From Amycolatopsis benzoatilytica AK 16/65 (lineage in GTDB: Bacteria; Actinomycetota; Actinomycetes; Mycobacteriales; Pseudonocardiaceae): a DNA stretch of 64,000 nt. A program made the translations under genes and the position numbers. Shown here one piece after another: positions 16,342 through 25,193 of this stretch (position 1 is its first letter; the number at the start of each line of letters is the position of its first letter). The stretch spans positions 3,331,195 to 3,395,194 of the forward strand of contig NZ_KB912942.1 in NCBI RefSeq assembly GCF_000383915.1, written 5' to 3'. A model generated the notes under the pieces. It was not told the origin of the DNA, ran no database searches, and was given only the letters and a program-made list of their open reading frames with translations.

Positions 16342-17286
16342 ATGGCACTCCCCCAGAGTCCCGATAGGACGCCAGTCGTGGTCACCGGCGGCAGCGGATT
16401 CATTGGCCGCGCGGTCGTGCGGGCGTTCCGCGAGCACGGCTATCCGGTCACTGTCGTGGATCGCGTGCGGTACGAGACGTCGGACGAGGGCGTGCGCGTT
16501 GTCGAAGGCGACCTTCGCGACGCTGAGACGCGCGAAGCAGCTGTCACAGCGGGCGTCGGCGGGGTCGTGCACCTCGCCGCACTCACTTCGGTGCTCAAGT
16601 CGGTGGAGCTGCCACGCGACACGTACGCGGAGAATGTCGCTGTCACGCACGAACTTCTCGAGCTGTGCCGCGAACGCGGCGTACCGCGGTTCGTACTCGC
16701 GTCGACGAACGCAGTGATCGGCGATGTCGGCACGGACACCATCACGGTCGACCTGCCGACGAAGCCGCTCACGCCGTACGGTGCCACGAAGGCGGCCTGC
16801 GAGATGCTGCTGTCGGGTTACGCGGGCGCGTACGGGATGACGACCTGCGCGCTGCGGTTCACCAACGTGTACGGCCCCGGCATGTCGCACAAGGACAGCT
16901 TCGTGCCGCGCATGATGCGCGCGGCGTTGAACGGCGAAGGCGTCCGCGTGTACGGCACGGGCAAGCAGCGTCGGGATCTTGTGCACGTAGACGACGTCGT
17001 ACGCGCCATCGTGCTCGCATACGAGAGCGGTTACACCGGCCGTGCGATCGTCGGCGCCGGACATTCCGTGTCAGTGCTGGAAATGGTCGAGACCGTGCGC
17101 GAGGTGACTGGCGCGGAGCTGCCGGTCGAACACGTTGCCGCCCCGGCCGGCGAGATGCCCGCGGTGGTCGTGGACGTGTCGGCGAGCGCGGAGACGATCG
17201 GCTACCGGCCGCAGATCGGCCTCGCCGAAGGACTGGCGACCGCCTGGAAATACTTCTCCGGGCTGGACCGGGCCGGGGCGCGGTGA
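16342..17286 (+). CDS. NAD-dependent sugar-nucleotide epimerase/dehydratase
   Basis: 314 residues from ATG 16342. The extended SDR fold is shown by VVVTGGSGFIGRAVVRAF (GxxGxxG, NAD binding), GVVHLAAL, FVLASTNAVIG and the catalytic Y-x3-K in YGATKAACEMLL, with RFTNVYGPGM and RRDLVHVDDVVRA. It resembles UDP-glucose 4-epimerase (GalE-like) enzymes that make sugar donors for surface glycans. Its TGA overlaps the GTG start of the fused glycosyltransferase (GTGA), so the two are translationally coupled and probably feed one glycosylation step. It is transcribed from a promoter carrying a likely XRE operator. Confidence 0.88.
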   Translation: MALPQSPDRTPVVVTGGSGFIGRAVVRAFREHGYPVTVVDRVRYETSDEGVRVVEGDLRDAETREAAVTAGVGGVVHLAALTSVLKSVELPRDTYAENVAVTHELLELCRERGVPRFVLASTNAVIGDVGTDTITVDLPTKPLTPYGATKAACEMLLSGYAGAYGMTTCALRFTNVYGPGMSHKDSFVPRMMRAALNGEGVRVYGTGKQRRDLVHVDDVVRAIVLAYESGYTGRAIVGAGHSVSVLEMVETVREVTGAELPVEHVAAPAGEMPAVVVDVSASAETIGYRPQIGLAEGLATAWKYFSGLDRAGAR

Positions 17287-19457
17287 CCGCTTTTCTCCGC
17301 CGCCACGCGTTCCTGCTGGTGCTCCTCGCCGCGGGAACCACGTTGCGGGTGCTGGCCTGGGTCGCCTACCAGCCCGCCCTGCTGTACATCGATTCCTTCC
17401 GCTACCTGGACAACCTGCACGCGCTGCGCGCCGACGGCCTGAACCCGATCGGCTACGACCTGCTGCTGCGGCCGCTGCTCGCGGTGGGCGGGCTGTCGCT
17501 GGTCACCGCGATCCAGCATCTCGGCGGACTCGCGATCGCGGTGGGGAGCTACGCGCTGGCCCGCCGGCTCGGCGCGCGGCATTGGGTGAGCGCGCTGGCC
17601 GCCGCGCCGCTGCTGCTCGACGGCTACCAGGTACAGATCGAGCAGAACATCATGGCCGAGCTGCTGTTCGAAGCCCTGCTGCTCGGTCTGCTGTGGCTGC
17701 TGCTGGCGAAGGGCACGCCGAACTGGCGGCGGATCGCGCTGGCCGGCCTGGTCATCGGCTTGAGCGTGCTGGTACGGCTGATCGGCATCACGCTGGCCGT
17801 GCCGTTCCTGCTCTACGTGCTCGCGGCGGGCAACGCGTGGCGATCGTGGCGCGGCTGGCGCAATGCCGCCGCCGGACTCCTCGCGATGCTCGTCGTCGTA
17901 GTGCCGTATGCGGCGGAAGTCAAAGCACAGACCGGGAAATGGGGGCTGTCCGGCCCGTCCGGCAGCATGCTCTACGGCCGCACCGCCGCTGTCGCGGACT
18001 GCGCGAACCTGCGCCTCGACCCGGCGCTGATGAGGTTCTGCCCCACCGAGCCGGTCGAGAACCGGCTGGTGGACAACTACACGCACGCCGACCTCGACCC
18101 GGCCTGGCCCGGCCCGCTGCCGCCCGGCGCGGACAAGGGCGCGCTGGCGCACGAGTTCGCGATCGACGTGCTCAAGGTGCAGTGGCCGGACGTCGCGGCG
18201 TCGATCCTCGGCGACTTCGCGAAGAGCTTCCAGTTCACTCGCGACACCGCGGTGACCGACGTGCCGATCGACCGGTGGCAGTTTCAGCTGACCTATCCGG
18301 AATTCGCCGAACCCGGGGTGATTTCGGCCGTCACCCAGCAGTACGACGGAAGAAACCCCAAGGTCGACGAACCGATCGCGGTGTTCCTGCGCGACTACCA
18401 GATCAACGGCGGTTTCGTGCCCGGCGCGGTACTCGGCTTCTTCGCGTTGCTCGGCCTGCTTACCGTGCTTCGCCGGAAGAGACCGCGCGACAAGGCGCGC
18501 AGCGGCGCGCTGTTCGCCGCGGGCACTGGCTTGTTCCTGCTGTTCGCGTCTGCGGTCTTCGAGTTCTCCTGGCGGTACCAACTGCCCGCGCTCGTCCTGC
18601 TGCCCGTTGCGGGCGCGCTCGGCTTCACAACGCTCACCGCGGCGAGCCGTCGCCGCCTGGGCAGTTTTCCCGACGCCGTCGACGAAGGCGCACTTGCCGA
18701 CTTCCACGGCCGGCACCCGGGCGCGAAGCTGTCCGAGCTGACTGTCGTGATCGCGGCGTACAACGAAGCAGGCGGCATCGGGCAGGTGCTCGAGAAGATG
18801 CCCGACGAATGCCTCGGGCTGCCGGTTGACGTACTGGTCGTCGTAGACGGCGGTACGGATGACACTGCGGCCATCGCGGAAGACCATGGCGCGTACGTGT
18901 GCGTCGCGCCGACTAACCGCGGCCAGGGCGCCGCGCTGCGGCTTGGCTACCACCTTGCCGCGGAGAACGGCGCGAAGTACATCGTCACCACTGACGGCGA
19001 CGGCCAGTACGACAACAGCGAAATGGCCGATCTGGTCGCGCCGCTGCTGGAAGACACCGCGGACTTCGTAACGGGTTCCCGGCGGCTGGGGCACGAAGAA
19101 GCCGACAGCCGGATGCGCTGGCTCGGCGTACGCGTCTTCGCCTGGCTCGCGTCGCTGCTGACCTGGCGGCACATCACCGACACGTCGTTCGGCTTCCGGT
19201 CGATGCACGCGAAGCTGGCTTGCGAAATCCCGCTCAACGAACCGCAGTACCAGTCATCGGAACTGATGCTGGGCGCCACCGCCCGCGGCGCGCGCGTGCT
19301 CGAACGGCCGATGAGCATGCGGCTGCGCAAAGCCGGGAAGAGCAAGAAGGGCGGCAGTGTCGTGTACGGCGCGAACTACGCGCGCGTCATGACAGGGACG
19401 TGGTGGCGGGGGTACGTGCTGCGCCGCGGTCGAAAACGAACCGGTCGAGCATCGTGA
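17283..19457 (+). CDS. fused membrane GT-C-like glycosyltransferase and GT2 (polyprenyl-phosphate sugar synthase-like) protein
   Basis: 724 residues. Residues 1-460 are a polytopic membrane part: hydrophobic segments such as FLLVLLAAGTTLRVLAWVAY, IALAGLVIGLSVLVRLIGI and AGLLAMLVVVVPYAAEV surround extracytoplasmic loops, as in GT-C or PMT-like enzymes. Residues 475-724 are a soluble GT2 domain: LTVVIAAYNEAGGIGQVLEK, VLVVVDGGTDDTAAIAEDHG, APTNRGQGAALRLGY and the metal-binding IVTTDGDGQYD, as in dolichol/polyprenyl-phosphate mannose synthases. A single chain could both make a lipid-linked sugar and transfer it outside the membrane. The GTG start overlaps the epimerase stop. The 3' end overlaps the convergent GtrA gene by 71 bases. 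GT-C assignment is weaker than GT2. Confidence 0.83.
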   Translation: MTAFLRRHAFLLVLLAAGTTLRVLAWVAYQPALLYIDSFRYLDNLHALRADGLNPIGYDLLLRPLLAVGGLSLVTAIQHLGGLAIAVGSYALARRLGARHWVSALAAAPLLLDGYQVQIEQNIMAELLFEALLLGLLWLLLAKGTPNWRRIALAGLVIGLSVLVRLIGITLAVPFLLYVLAAGNAWRSWRGWRNAAAGLLAMLVVVVPYAAEVKAQTGKWGLSGPSGSMLYGRTAAVADCANLRLDPALMRFCPTEPVENRLVDNYTHADLDPAWPGPLPPGADKGALAHEFAIDVLKVQWPDVAASILGDFAKSFQFTRDTAVTDVPIDRWQFQLTYPEFAEPGVISAVTQQYDGRNPKVDEPIAVFLRDYQINGGFVPGAVLGFFALLGLLTVLRRKRPRDKARSGALFAAGTGLFLLFASAVFEFSWRYQLPALVLLPVAGALGFTTLTAASRRRLGSFPDAVDEGALADFHGRHPGAKLSELTVVIAAYNEAGGIGQVLEKMPDECLGLPVDVLVVVDGGTDDTAAIAEDHGAYVCVAPTNRGQGAALRLGYHLAAENGAKYIVTTDGDGQYDNSEMADLVAPLLEDTADFVTGSRRLGHEEADSRMRWLGVRVFAWLASLLTWRHITDTSFGFRSMHAKLACEIPLNEPQYQSSELMLGATARGARVLERPMSMRLRKAGKSKKGGSVVYGANYARVMTGTWWRGYVLRRGRKRTGRAS

Positions 19458-19893
19458 ACTTCGCGAGGAACACCAGTGCGTAGCTGAGTACGTACGCCGC
19501 GTCGAGCAGCACCACCCACCAGAAGTGCGACAGGTGCATCGGAGCGAGCAGGTGCCCGGTGAGAGTGGTCAGGCCGACCGAGGCGAGGCCGCCGAGCGAG
19601 ATGACGAGGACGTACGGCAGCAGCTCGCGGCCCAGCTCGGGGCGGCCGCGTCGGCCCCACACCCAGCGCCGGGTGAGGAAGAAGTTCAGCACCGCGCCGG
19701 CCGCGAACGCGCTCGCGCTGGCCAGCCACGGGGCGCCGTCCGCGGCGAGCACCGCGATGAGGGTGACCTGGCTCAGCAGCGTCGCGGCCACCGAACTGGT
19801 GGCCGCGCGGGCGAAGCGCACCAGGCCGCGGCGGCGCGGCGTGGGCGTTTCTTCCGTCGTGCGAGGGTTCGCCGGGTTGGTTACCGTCGTCAT
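19387..19893 (-). CDS. GtrA-family membrane protein
   Basis: 168 residues from ATG 19893, with GGGG shortly before. Four membrane segments typical of GtrA are visible: FARAATSSVAATLLSQVTLI, ASASAFAAGAVLNFFLTRRW, LLPYVLVISLGGLASVGLTT and FWWVVLLDAAYVLSYALVFL, with the family signature NFFLTRRWVW and a C-terminal KFTMLDRFVF. GtrA-like proteins are thought to flip or aid translocation of polyprenyl-phosphate-linked sugars. Sitting next to a polyprenyl-phosphate sugar synthase-like domain supports that role here. It is convergent and overlapping with that gene. Confidence 0.87.
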   Translation of the reverse strand: MTTVTNPANPRTTEETPTPRRRGLVRFARAATSSVAATLLSQVTLIAVLAADGAPWLASASAFAAGAVLNFFLTRRWVWGRRGRPELGRELLPYVLVISLGGLASVGLTTLTGHLLAPMHLSHFWWVVLLDAAYVLSYALVFLAKFTMLDRFVFDRGAARTPATTSLS

Positions 19894-20079
19894 GTACCCC
19901 AGTGTCCCCTCGGGCGGCCGGCTTCGCCGTCCCGCCCCCCGGCCCACAGCGGATTCACAGCTCGCTGCCAGGTGCTGATCAGCGCTCGGCGATTAGCTTG
20001 GATCTGCCCCAGCGACGCCGGGCTCCCGCACAACGGGAGGCCGTGCCCGTCGCGAAACCGAACGGAAAGGGTGCTCCGG

Positions 20080-21237
20080 ATGCGAGTGCTGGTTCTCGGC
20101 GGTGACGGCTACCTCGGGTGGCCGACCGCGCTCCACCTGTCGGACAACGGCCACGAGGTGGCGGTCCTGGACAATTTCGCCCGCCGGCAGTACGACGTGG
20201 AGCTCGGCGCCGAAAGCCTGGTCCCGATCGAGGACCTGAGCACCCGGCTCGACGCGTGGCAGGCGGCGTCCGGCAAGCGGATCGCCAGCTACGAGGGCGA
20301 CCTGCTGGACGCCGCGTTCCTGTTCGGCGCGGTGCGCGAGTTCAAGCCCAACGCCATCGTGCACTTCGCCGAGCAGCGGTCCGCGCCGTACTCGATGATC
20401 GACCGCGAGCACGCCGTGTACACCCAGCACAACAATGTGGTCGGCAACCTGAACCTGCTCTACGCCATCGCCGAGATCGACCCGGACATCCACCTGGTCA
20501 AGCTGGGCACGATGGGCGAGTACGGCACCCCGAACATCGACATCGAGGAAGGCTGGCTGGAGGTCGAGCACAACGGCCGCAAGGACCGGATGCTCTACCC
20601 GAAGAAGCCGGGCTCGTTCTACCACCTGTCGAAGGTGCACGACTCGCACAACATCGAGTTCGCGTGCCGGATCTGGGACCTGCGCGCGACCGACCTCAAC
20701 CAGGGCGTCGTGTACGGCCAGCAGACCCCGCAGACCGCGCTCGACCCGCGGCTGGCCACCCGGTTCGACTACGACGCGGTGTTCGGCACGGTGCTCAACC
20801 GGTTCGTCATCCAGGCCGTGCTGGGCCAGCCGCTGACGGTGTACGGCAAGGGCGGGCAGACCCGCGGGCTGATCGACATCCGGGACACCGTGGAGTGCAT
20901 CCGGCTGGCCGTGGAGAACCCGGCGGGCCGCGGCGAGTTCCGCGTGTTCAACCAGATGACCGAGAGCATGTCGGTGCGCGAGATCGCCGAGGTCGTCGCG
21001 GACCGCTTCCCCGGCCCGGTGCAGATCGAGAACCTCGAAAACCCGCGGGTGGAGCAGCCCGAGCACTACTACAACGTGAAGCACACCGGGCTGGTCGGGC
21101 TCGGCCTGGATCCGCACCTGCTGTCGGACACGCTGATCGAGTCGCTGTTCGACCTCGTCGGCGCCAACAAGCACCGGGTGGACGACGCCCGGCTGCGCCC
21201 GACGGTGCGCTGGCGCGGGGCCGTCGAACCCTCCTGA
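20080..21237 (+). CDS. SQD1-like NAD-dependent epimerase (UDP-sulfoquinovose synthase family)
   Basis: 385 residues from ATG 20080, with GGAAAGG upstream. Extended SDR: VLVLGGDGYLGWPTALHLSD (nucleotide site), VHFAEQRSAPYSMID, LVKLGTMGEYGTPNIDIEEG and the catalytic FYHLSKVHDSHNIEFAC, then LNQGVVYGQQTPQT. The TMGEYG and SFYHLSK phrases are close to SQD1/SqdB, which turn UDP-glucose plus sulfite into UDP-sulfoquinovose. However, no SQDX-like glycosyltransferase or sulfite gene lies beside it. It may make another modified sugar nucleotide or supply a distant pathway. The neighbours (GtrA, GT2 fusion, epimerase) point to surface glycan work. Confidence 0.83.
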   Translation: MRVLVLGGDGYLGWPTALHLSDNGHEVAVLDNFARRQYDVELGAESLVPIEDLSTRLDAWQAASGKRIASYEGDLLDAAFLFGAVREFKPNAIVHFAEQRSAPYSMIDREHAVYTQHNNVVGNLNLLYAIAEIDPDIHLVKLGTMGEYGTPNIDIEEGWLEVEHNGRKDRMLYPKKPGSFYHLSKVHDSHNIEFACRIWDLRATDLNQGVVYGQQTPQTALDPRLATRFDYDAVFGTVLNRFVIQAVLGQPLTVYGKGGQTRGLIDIRDTVECIRLAVENPAGRGEFRVFNQMTESMSVREIAEVVADRFPGPVQIENLENPRVEQPEHYYNVKHTGLVGLGLDPHLLSDTLIESLFDLVGANKHRVDDARLRPTVRWRGAVEPS

Positions 21238-21361
21238 CTCCCGCGTCGCGGATTCCTTCGCCGCTCTCGCCGCTCCGCCGCCGAAAATTGTCGGTGCCGG
21301 ATGGGATGCTTCTCCAGTCAGCCCCGGAAGGGGACGGAACCGGAAGAGCGGCAAGGAAAAC

Positions 21362-22672
21362 GTGGGGGACCAAGCAGCGGCGCGGTGGAGCCCGGAGCGG
21401 GTGCTCGAGCTCGCGCCGGACCCCGGGTCGGCGAAAGCCGGGCGCGGGCAGGCGGCGCCGGCGAAGTGGTCGGGCGCCGGCGCGTCGGCCCGCGCCGTCT
21501 GGGGCGCATGCCAAGGCAGCGGGAAACGGCCGTACCTGACGACCGTGGAGACGGCGGGGCCGGCGTTCAAGTGCAGCTGCCCGAGCCGGAAGTTCCCGTG
21601 CAAGCACGCGCTGGGGCTGTTGCTGCTCTGGTCAGGCGGGCAGCTCCCCAGCGCGGCGGAGCCCGGGTGGGTGCGCGAATGGCTCGACGGGCGGGTTTCG
21701 CGCGCGGAGAAGAAGCCGGCCGCGCCCAAGGATCTCGAAGCCGCGGCGAAGCGGGCCGAGGAACGGCTGGCCCGGGTCACCGCCGGTGCCGCGGAGCTGC
21801 GCGGATGGCTCACCGACCGGGTGTCGGCCGGGTTCGCCGCGTTCGAGCGCGGCGGTGCCGAAGAGCTGTACACGGTCGCCTCGCGGATGGTCGACGCGCA
21901 GGCGCCGGGCCTGGCGAACGGGTTGCGCCGGGCGGCCGCGCTGATCGGCCGCGGCCGCGATTGGCCGGACCGGCTGCTGGCCGAGCTGTCGCTGGTCTAC
22001 CTGCTCGCGGACGCGGCGGACCGGCTCGCCGAGCTGCCCGCCGGGCTCGCCGATTCGGTCCGCAGCCGCCTCGGGTTCTCGATGGGCAACGCGCAGGTGC
22101 TGGAATCCGGCGAGCGGGTGCCGGATCAGTGGCTGGTCACCGGCGCGATCGACGAGGAACAGGAATCGTTGCGCAGCAGGCGCACCTGGCTGCGCGGGAA
22201 GCGCAGCGGCCGGGACGCGCTGGTGCTGTCCTTCGCGCCTCCCGGGCGGCCGCTGGACAGTTCGCTGCCGCCGGGGTCGGTGGTCGCGGGCGAGCTGGTG
22301 TTCCATCCGGCCGCGGTGCCGCAGCGCGCGGTGTTCGACCATCGTGAGGAACCTGTTGCGGCCGCACCGGAATCCGTGCCGGCGGGCGGGACGTTCGCCG
22401 CCGCGCTCGCCGAGCACGCCGCCGCGCTCGCGGCGGATCCTTGTCTCGACCGGTGGCCGATGCTGCTGTCCGATCTCCGGCCGGCCCGGCACGGCGACGG
22501 CTGGGCACTGTCCGATGTAGACGGTTCAGCGCTGCCGCTGTCCCCGTCGGCGGATCCGTGGCCGTTGCTGGCGCTCGCCGCCGAGCGGCCGGTCACGGTG
22601 GCCGCGGAGTGGACGACGGCCGGGTTGCGGCCGTTGAGCTGCTGGCACCGGGACGGGATGGTGCGGCTGTGA
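21362..22672 (+). CDS. SWIM zinc-finger protein, first gene of MoxR/VWA operon
   Basis: 436 residues from GTG 21362, with AAGGAAAA upstream. The SWIM motif CSCPSRKFPCKHALGL (CxC...CxH) lies at about residues 70-85, within a typical leader (GSGKRPYLTTVETAGPAFKC). The remainder is a largely helical region of unknown fold with GRDWPDRLLAELSLVYLL, and a C-terminal half containing EQESLRSRRTWLRG and WAFPPGRPLD-like stretches. SWIM fingers bind DNA or proteins. Its stop overlaps the next GTG (GTGA). This SWIM gene leads a five-gene unit in which every junction overlaps by four bases, so the proteins are probably made in balanced amounts. Confidence 0.87.
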   Translation: MGDQAAARWSPERVLELAPDPGSAKAGRGQAAPAKWSGAGASARAVWGACQGSGKRPYLTTVETAGPAFKCSCPSRKFPCKHALGLLLLWSGGQLPSAAEPGWVREWLDGRVSRAEKKPAAPKDLEAAAKRAEERLARVTAGAAELRGWLTDRVSAGFAAFERGGAEELYTVASRMVDAQAPGLANGLRRAAALIGRGRDWPDRLLAELSLVYLLADAADRLAELPAGLADSVRSRLGFSMGNAQVLESGERVPDQWLVTGAIDEEQESLRSRRTWLRGKRSGRDALVLSFAPPGRPLDSSLPPGSVVAGELVFHPAAVPQRAVFDHREEPVAAAPESVPAGGTFAAALAEHAAALAADPCLDRWPMLLSDLRPARHGDGWALSDVDGSALPLSPSADPWPLLALAAERPVTVAAEWTTAGLRPLSCWHRDGMVRL

Positions 22673-24111
22673 CTGCCTGGAACGACCTCGTCGGCACCGT
22701 CCTGCTCGGCACTCGCCGCCGGCCGGTCGACATCGCCGCGCTGCCGGCCGGCGTCCGGGATCTCGCCGGGCAACGCACTGACCCCGCCGACCAGGCGCTG
22801 GTCGCCGCGGCCGCGCTCACCGGATACTTGCGTGCTGGCCGGCAGCCGCTCGCCGGCGTCGAACCGGAGCCCGCGGCCGCCGAGGACACCCGGCCGCTGG
22901 TGCGCACCGTCGCGCGGGCCCGGCTCGGGCATCTGCTGTCCGCCAACCGGCCCGAGTTGCTGGAGGAATGGCTGAACGCCGTGGCGGACCGGGGATTCCG
23001 GATTCCTCCCGGCCGGTTGCCCGCGCTCGCCGACGCGGCCCGCACCCGGGTTTCGCTGCGTGCGCCGCTCGCCGCCGTCGCCGGTCCGGTCGGCGTCTGG
23101 CTCGGCGAACGGAACCCGGACTGGGCGTTCCTGGTCGCCGCGGACGACGACACCAGCGACAACGCTTGGCAGTTCGGCACGGCTGCCCGGCGGCAAGCCT
23201 GGCTGGAACGCGTGCTCGTCGCCGACCCGGCGCGAGCGCGCGCGGCGCTGTCCGCCGCCTGGAGCAGCGAACCGGCCGAGATCCGGGCGACCTTCCTGAC
23301 GTTGCTCGGCGAACACCTCGCCGAGCAGGACGAGGCGTTCGTCGAAGCCGCACTCGGCGACCGGGCCGCCGGCGTCCGGGACATCGCGCTGCGGTTGTTC
23401 GGCCGGTACCCGGATTCGGAGTTCGGCAAGCGGATGATCGAACGGCTGCGCGCGTGCGTCACCGTCCGCAGCCGTCCACTGCGAGCGGACGTGCTGGAGT
23501 TCTCGCCCCCGGAAGCCGACGACAGCCTGGTGCGCGACGGCATTCGCGTCCCGGCCGGGCCGGGACAGGGCACCGCGCAGCTGCGCGCGATCATCGCCGC
23601 CGCTCCGCTGCGGTTCTGGGCCGAGTACGGCACTCCGGGCGAGCTGGCCGGGATGCTGGTCGACGGCCCGCCGCTGAACGTGGTGCGGGAAAGCTGGGCC
23701 ACCGCCGCGCTCCGGCAACGCGACGAGCAGTGGGCGCAAGCGCTCGTCGAGGCCGAACCCAGCGGCCGCGGCACCGCCGCGTTGATCGGAGTGCTGTCCC
23801 CGGACCAGCAAGCGGCCACGGTCGCGAAACTGACCCGGCGGCTGCCGGTCGAGGCGCTCACCCGGCTCATCCTGGACCTGCCCCAGCCGTGGCCGGCCCA
23901 GCTCGGCACGGTGCTGCTCGACTGGATCGCCGGGCAGCGCGACCACCGGCTCGTCGCGCACGCGGCCGCGCTGGTCGCGAAAGCCGTTCCGGTCCCCTGC
24001 CTCGGCCACCCGCTGGCCGAGATCCCGCTTCCGGGCGAGGCCGCCCCGTGGCGGCGCGCGGTCGCCGAAACCCTGTCCTTCCGCCGCGAAATGCACAAGG
24101 AGCTCGCATGA
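22669..24111 (+). CDS. DUF5691 protein, probable helical-repeat scaffold
   Basis: 480 residues from GTG 22669, overlapping the SWIM stop. The N-terminus TAWNDLVGTVLLGTRRRP is the DUF5691 signature. Segments such as FLTLLGEHLAEQDEAFVEAA and GDRAAGVRDIALRLFGRYPD look like HEAT/ARM-type helical repeats. No enzyme motif is seen and no membrane segment. In this operon a scaffold or adaptor between the AAA+ ATPase and its clients is plausible. Function unknown in the literature I recall. Confidence 0.8.
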   Translation: MTAWNDLVGTVLLGTRRRPVDIAALPAGVRDLAGQRTDPADQALVAAAALTGYLRAGRQPLAGVEPEPAAAEDTRPLVRTVARARLGHLLSANRPELLEEWLNAVADRGFRIPPGRLPALADAARTRVSLRAPLAAVAGPVGVWLGERNPDWAFLVAADDDTSDNAWQFGTAARRQAWLERVLVADPARARAALSAAWSSEPAEIRATFLTLLGEHLAEQDEAFVEAALGDRAAGVRDIALRLFGRYPDSEFGKRMIERLRACVTVRSRPLRADVLEFSPPEADDSLVRDGIRVPAGPGQGTAQLRAIIAAAPLRFWAEYGTPGELAGMLVDGPPLNVVRESWATAALRQRDEQWAQALVEAEPSGRGTAALIGVLSPDQQAATVAKLTRRLPVEALTRLILDLPQPWPAQLGTVLLDWIAGQRDHRLVAHAAALVAKAVPVPCLGHPLAEIPLPGEAAPWRRAVAETLSFRREMHKELA

Positions 24112-25193
24112 CGTCCCCCGTCCTCCGGCCGCACGCCGAACAGGAATACGCCGGCGAACTGGCTGCCCTCGCCGCGGCCGACGACCGGGCGCGGCCGCCG
24201 TCCTGGCGGTTGTCCCCGTGGGCGGTGGTCACCTACCTGCTCGGCGGGAAGCTCGGCGACGGCACTGAGATCACCCCGAAGTACGTCGGTCCGCGGCGGC
24301 TGATCGAGGTCGCGGTCGCCACCCTGGCCACCGACCGGGCGCTGCTGCTGCTCGGCGTGCCGGGCACCGCGAAGACCTGGGTGTCCGAGCATCTCGCGGC
24401 CGCCGTCAGCGGCGATTCCACACTGCTGGTGCAGGGCACCGCGGGTACCGCCGAGGAGCAGATCCGCTACGGCTGGAACTACGCGCGGCTCATCGCCGAA
24501 GGGCCGAGCGACCAGGCACTGGTGGAAAGCCCGGTACTGCGCGCGATGCGCGACGGCAAGGTGGCGCGGCTCGAAGAACTCACCCGCATCCCGGCCGACG
24601 TGCAGGATTCGCTGATCACCATCCTGTCCGAGAAGACGCTGCCGATCCCCGAACTGGGCGCCGAGGTCCAGGCCCGGCCCGGGTTCACCCTGATCGCCAC
24701 CGCGAACAACCGGGACAAGGGCGTCAACGAGCTGTCCAGCGCGCTGCGGCGGCGGTTCAACACCGTCGTGCTGCCGCTGCCGGACACCGCCGAGGCCGAG
24801 GTGGAGATCGTCCGGCGGCGGGTCGACCAGCTCGGGACGGCACTGTCGCTGCCCGCCGAGGCCGCCGATCTCGCGGAGATCCGCCGCGTGGTCACGGTCT
24901 TCCGCGAGCTTCGGTCCGGCCGGACAGAGGACGGGCGCACCGCGGTGAAGACACCGTCTGGCACGTTGTCCACCGCGGAAGCGATCAGCGTCCTCACCGG
25001 CGGGCTCGCGCTGGCCGCGCACTTCGGCGACGGCGTGCTGCGCGCGCCGGACGTCGCGGCCGGGATTCACGGCGCGGTCGTGAAGGATCCGGTGGCGGAC
25101 GGTGCGATCTGGAGCGAATACCTGGAGACGGTCGTGCGCGAGCGGGAGGGCTGGGCCGACTTCTACCGCGCGGGCCAGGAGATCGCCGGATGA
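24108..25193 (+). CDS. MoxR-type AAA+ ATPase
   Basis: 361 residues from ATG 24108 (ATGA overlap with the previous stop). Walker A is GVPGTAKTW (about residues 83-91). The Walker B region reads KVARLEELTRIPADVQDSLI with Glu replacing the usual first Asp. Sensor 1 is FTLIATANNRDKG and the arginine finger region is ELSSALRRRFNTVVLPLP. MoxR ATPases work with VWA partners (RavA-ViaA, CbbQ-CbbO, MoxR-like systems) to remodel or load cofactors into client proteins. The VWA partner here is the last gene of the same operon. It is cytoplasmic, with a probable hexameric ring. Confidence 0.93.
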   Translation: MTSPVLRPHAEQEYAGELAALAAADDRARPPSWRLSPWAVVTYLLGGKLGDGTEITPKYVGPRRLIEVAVATLATDRALLLLGVPGTAKTWVSEHLAAAVSGDSTLLVQGTAGTAEEQIRYGWNYARLIAEGPSDQALVESPVLRAMRDGKVARLEELTRIPADVQDSLITILSEKTLPIPELGAEVQARPGFTLIATANNRDKGVNELSSALRRRFNTVVLPLPDTAEAEVEIVRRRVDQLGTALSLPAEAADLAEIRRVVTVFRELRSGRTEDGRTAVKTPSGTLSTAEAISVLTGGLALAAHFGDGVLRAPDVAAGIHGAVVKDPVADGAIWSEYLETVVREREGWADFYRAGQEIAG

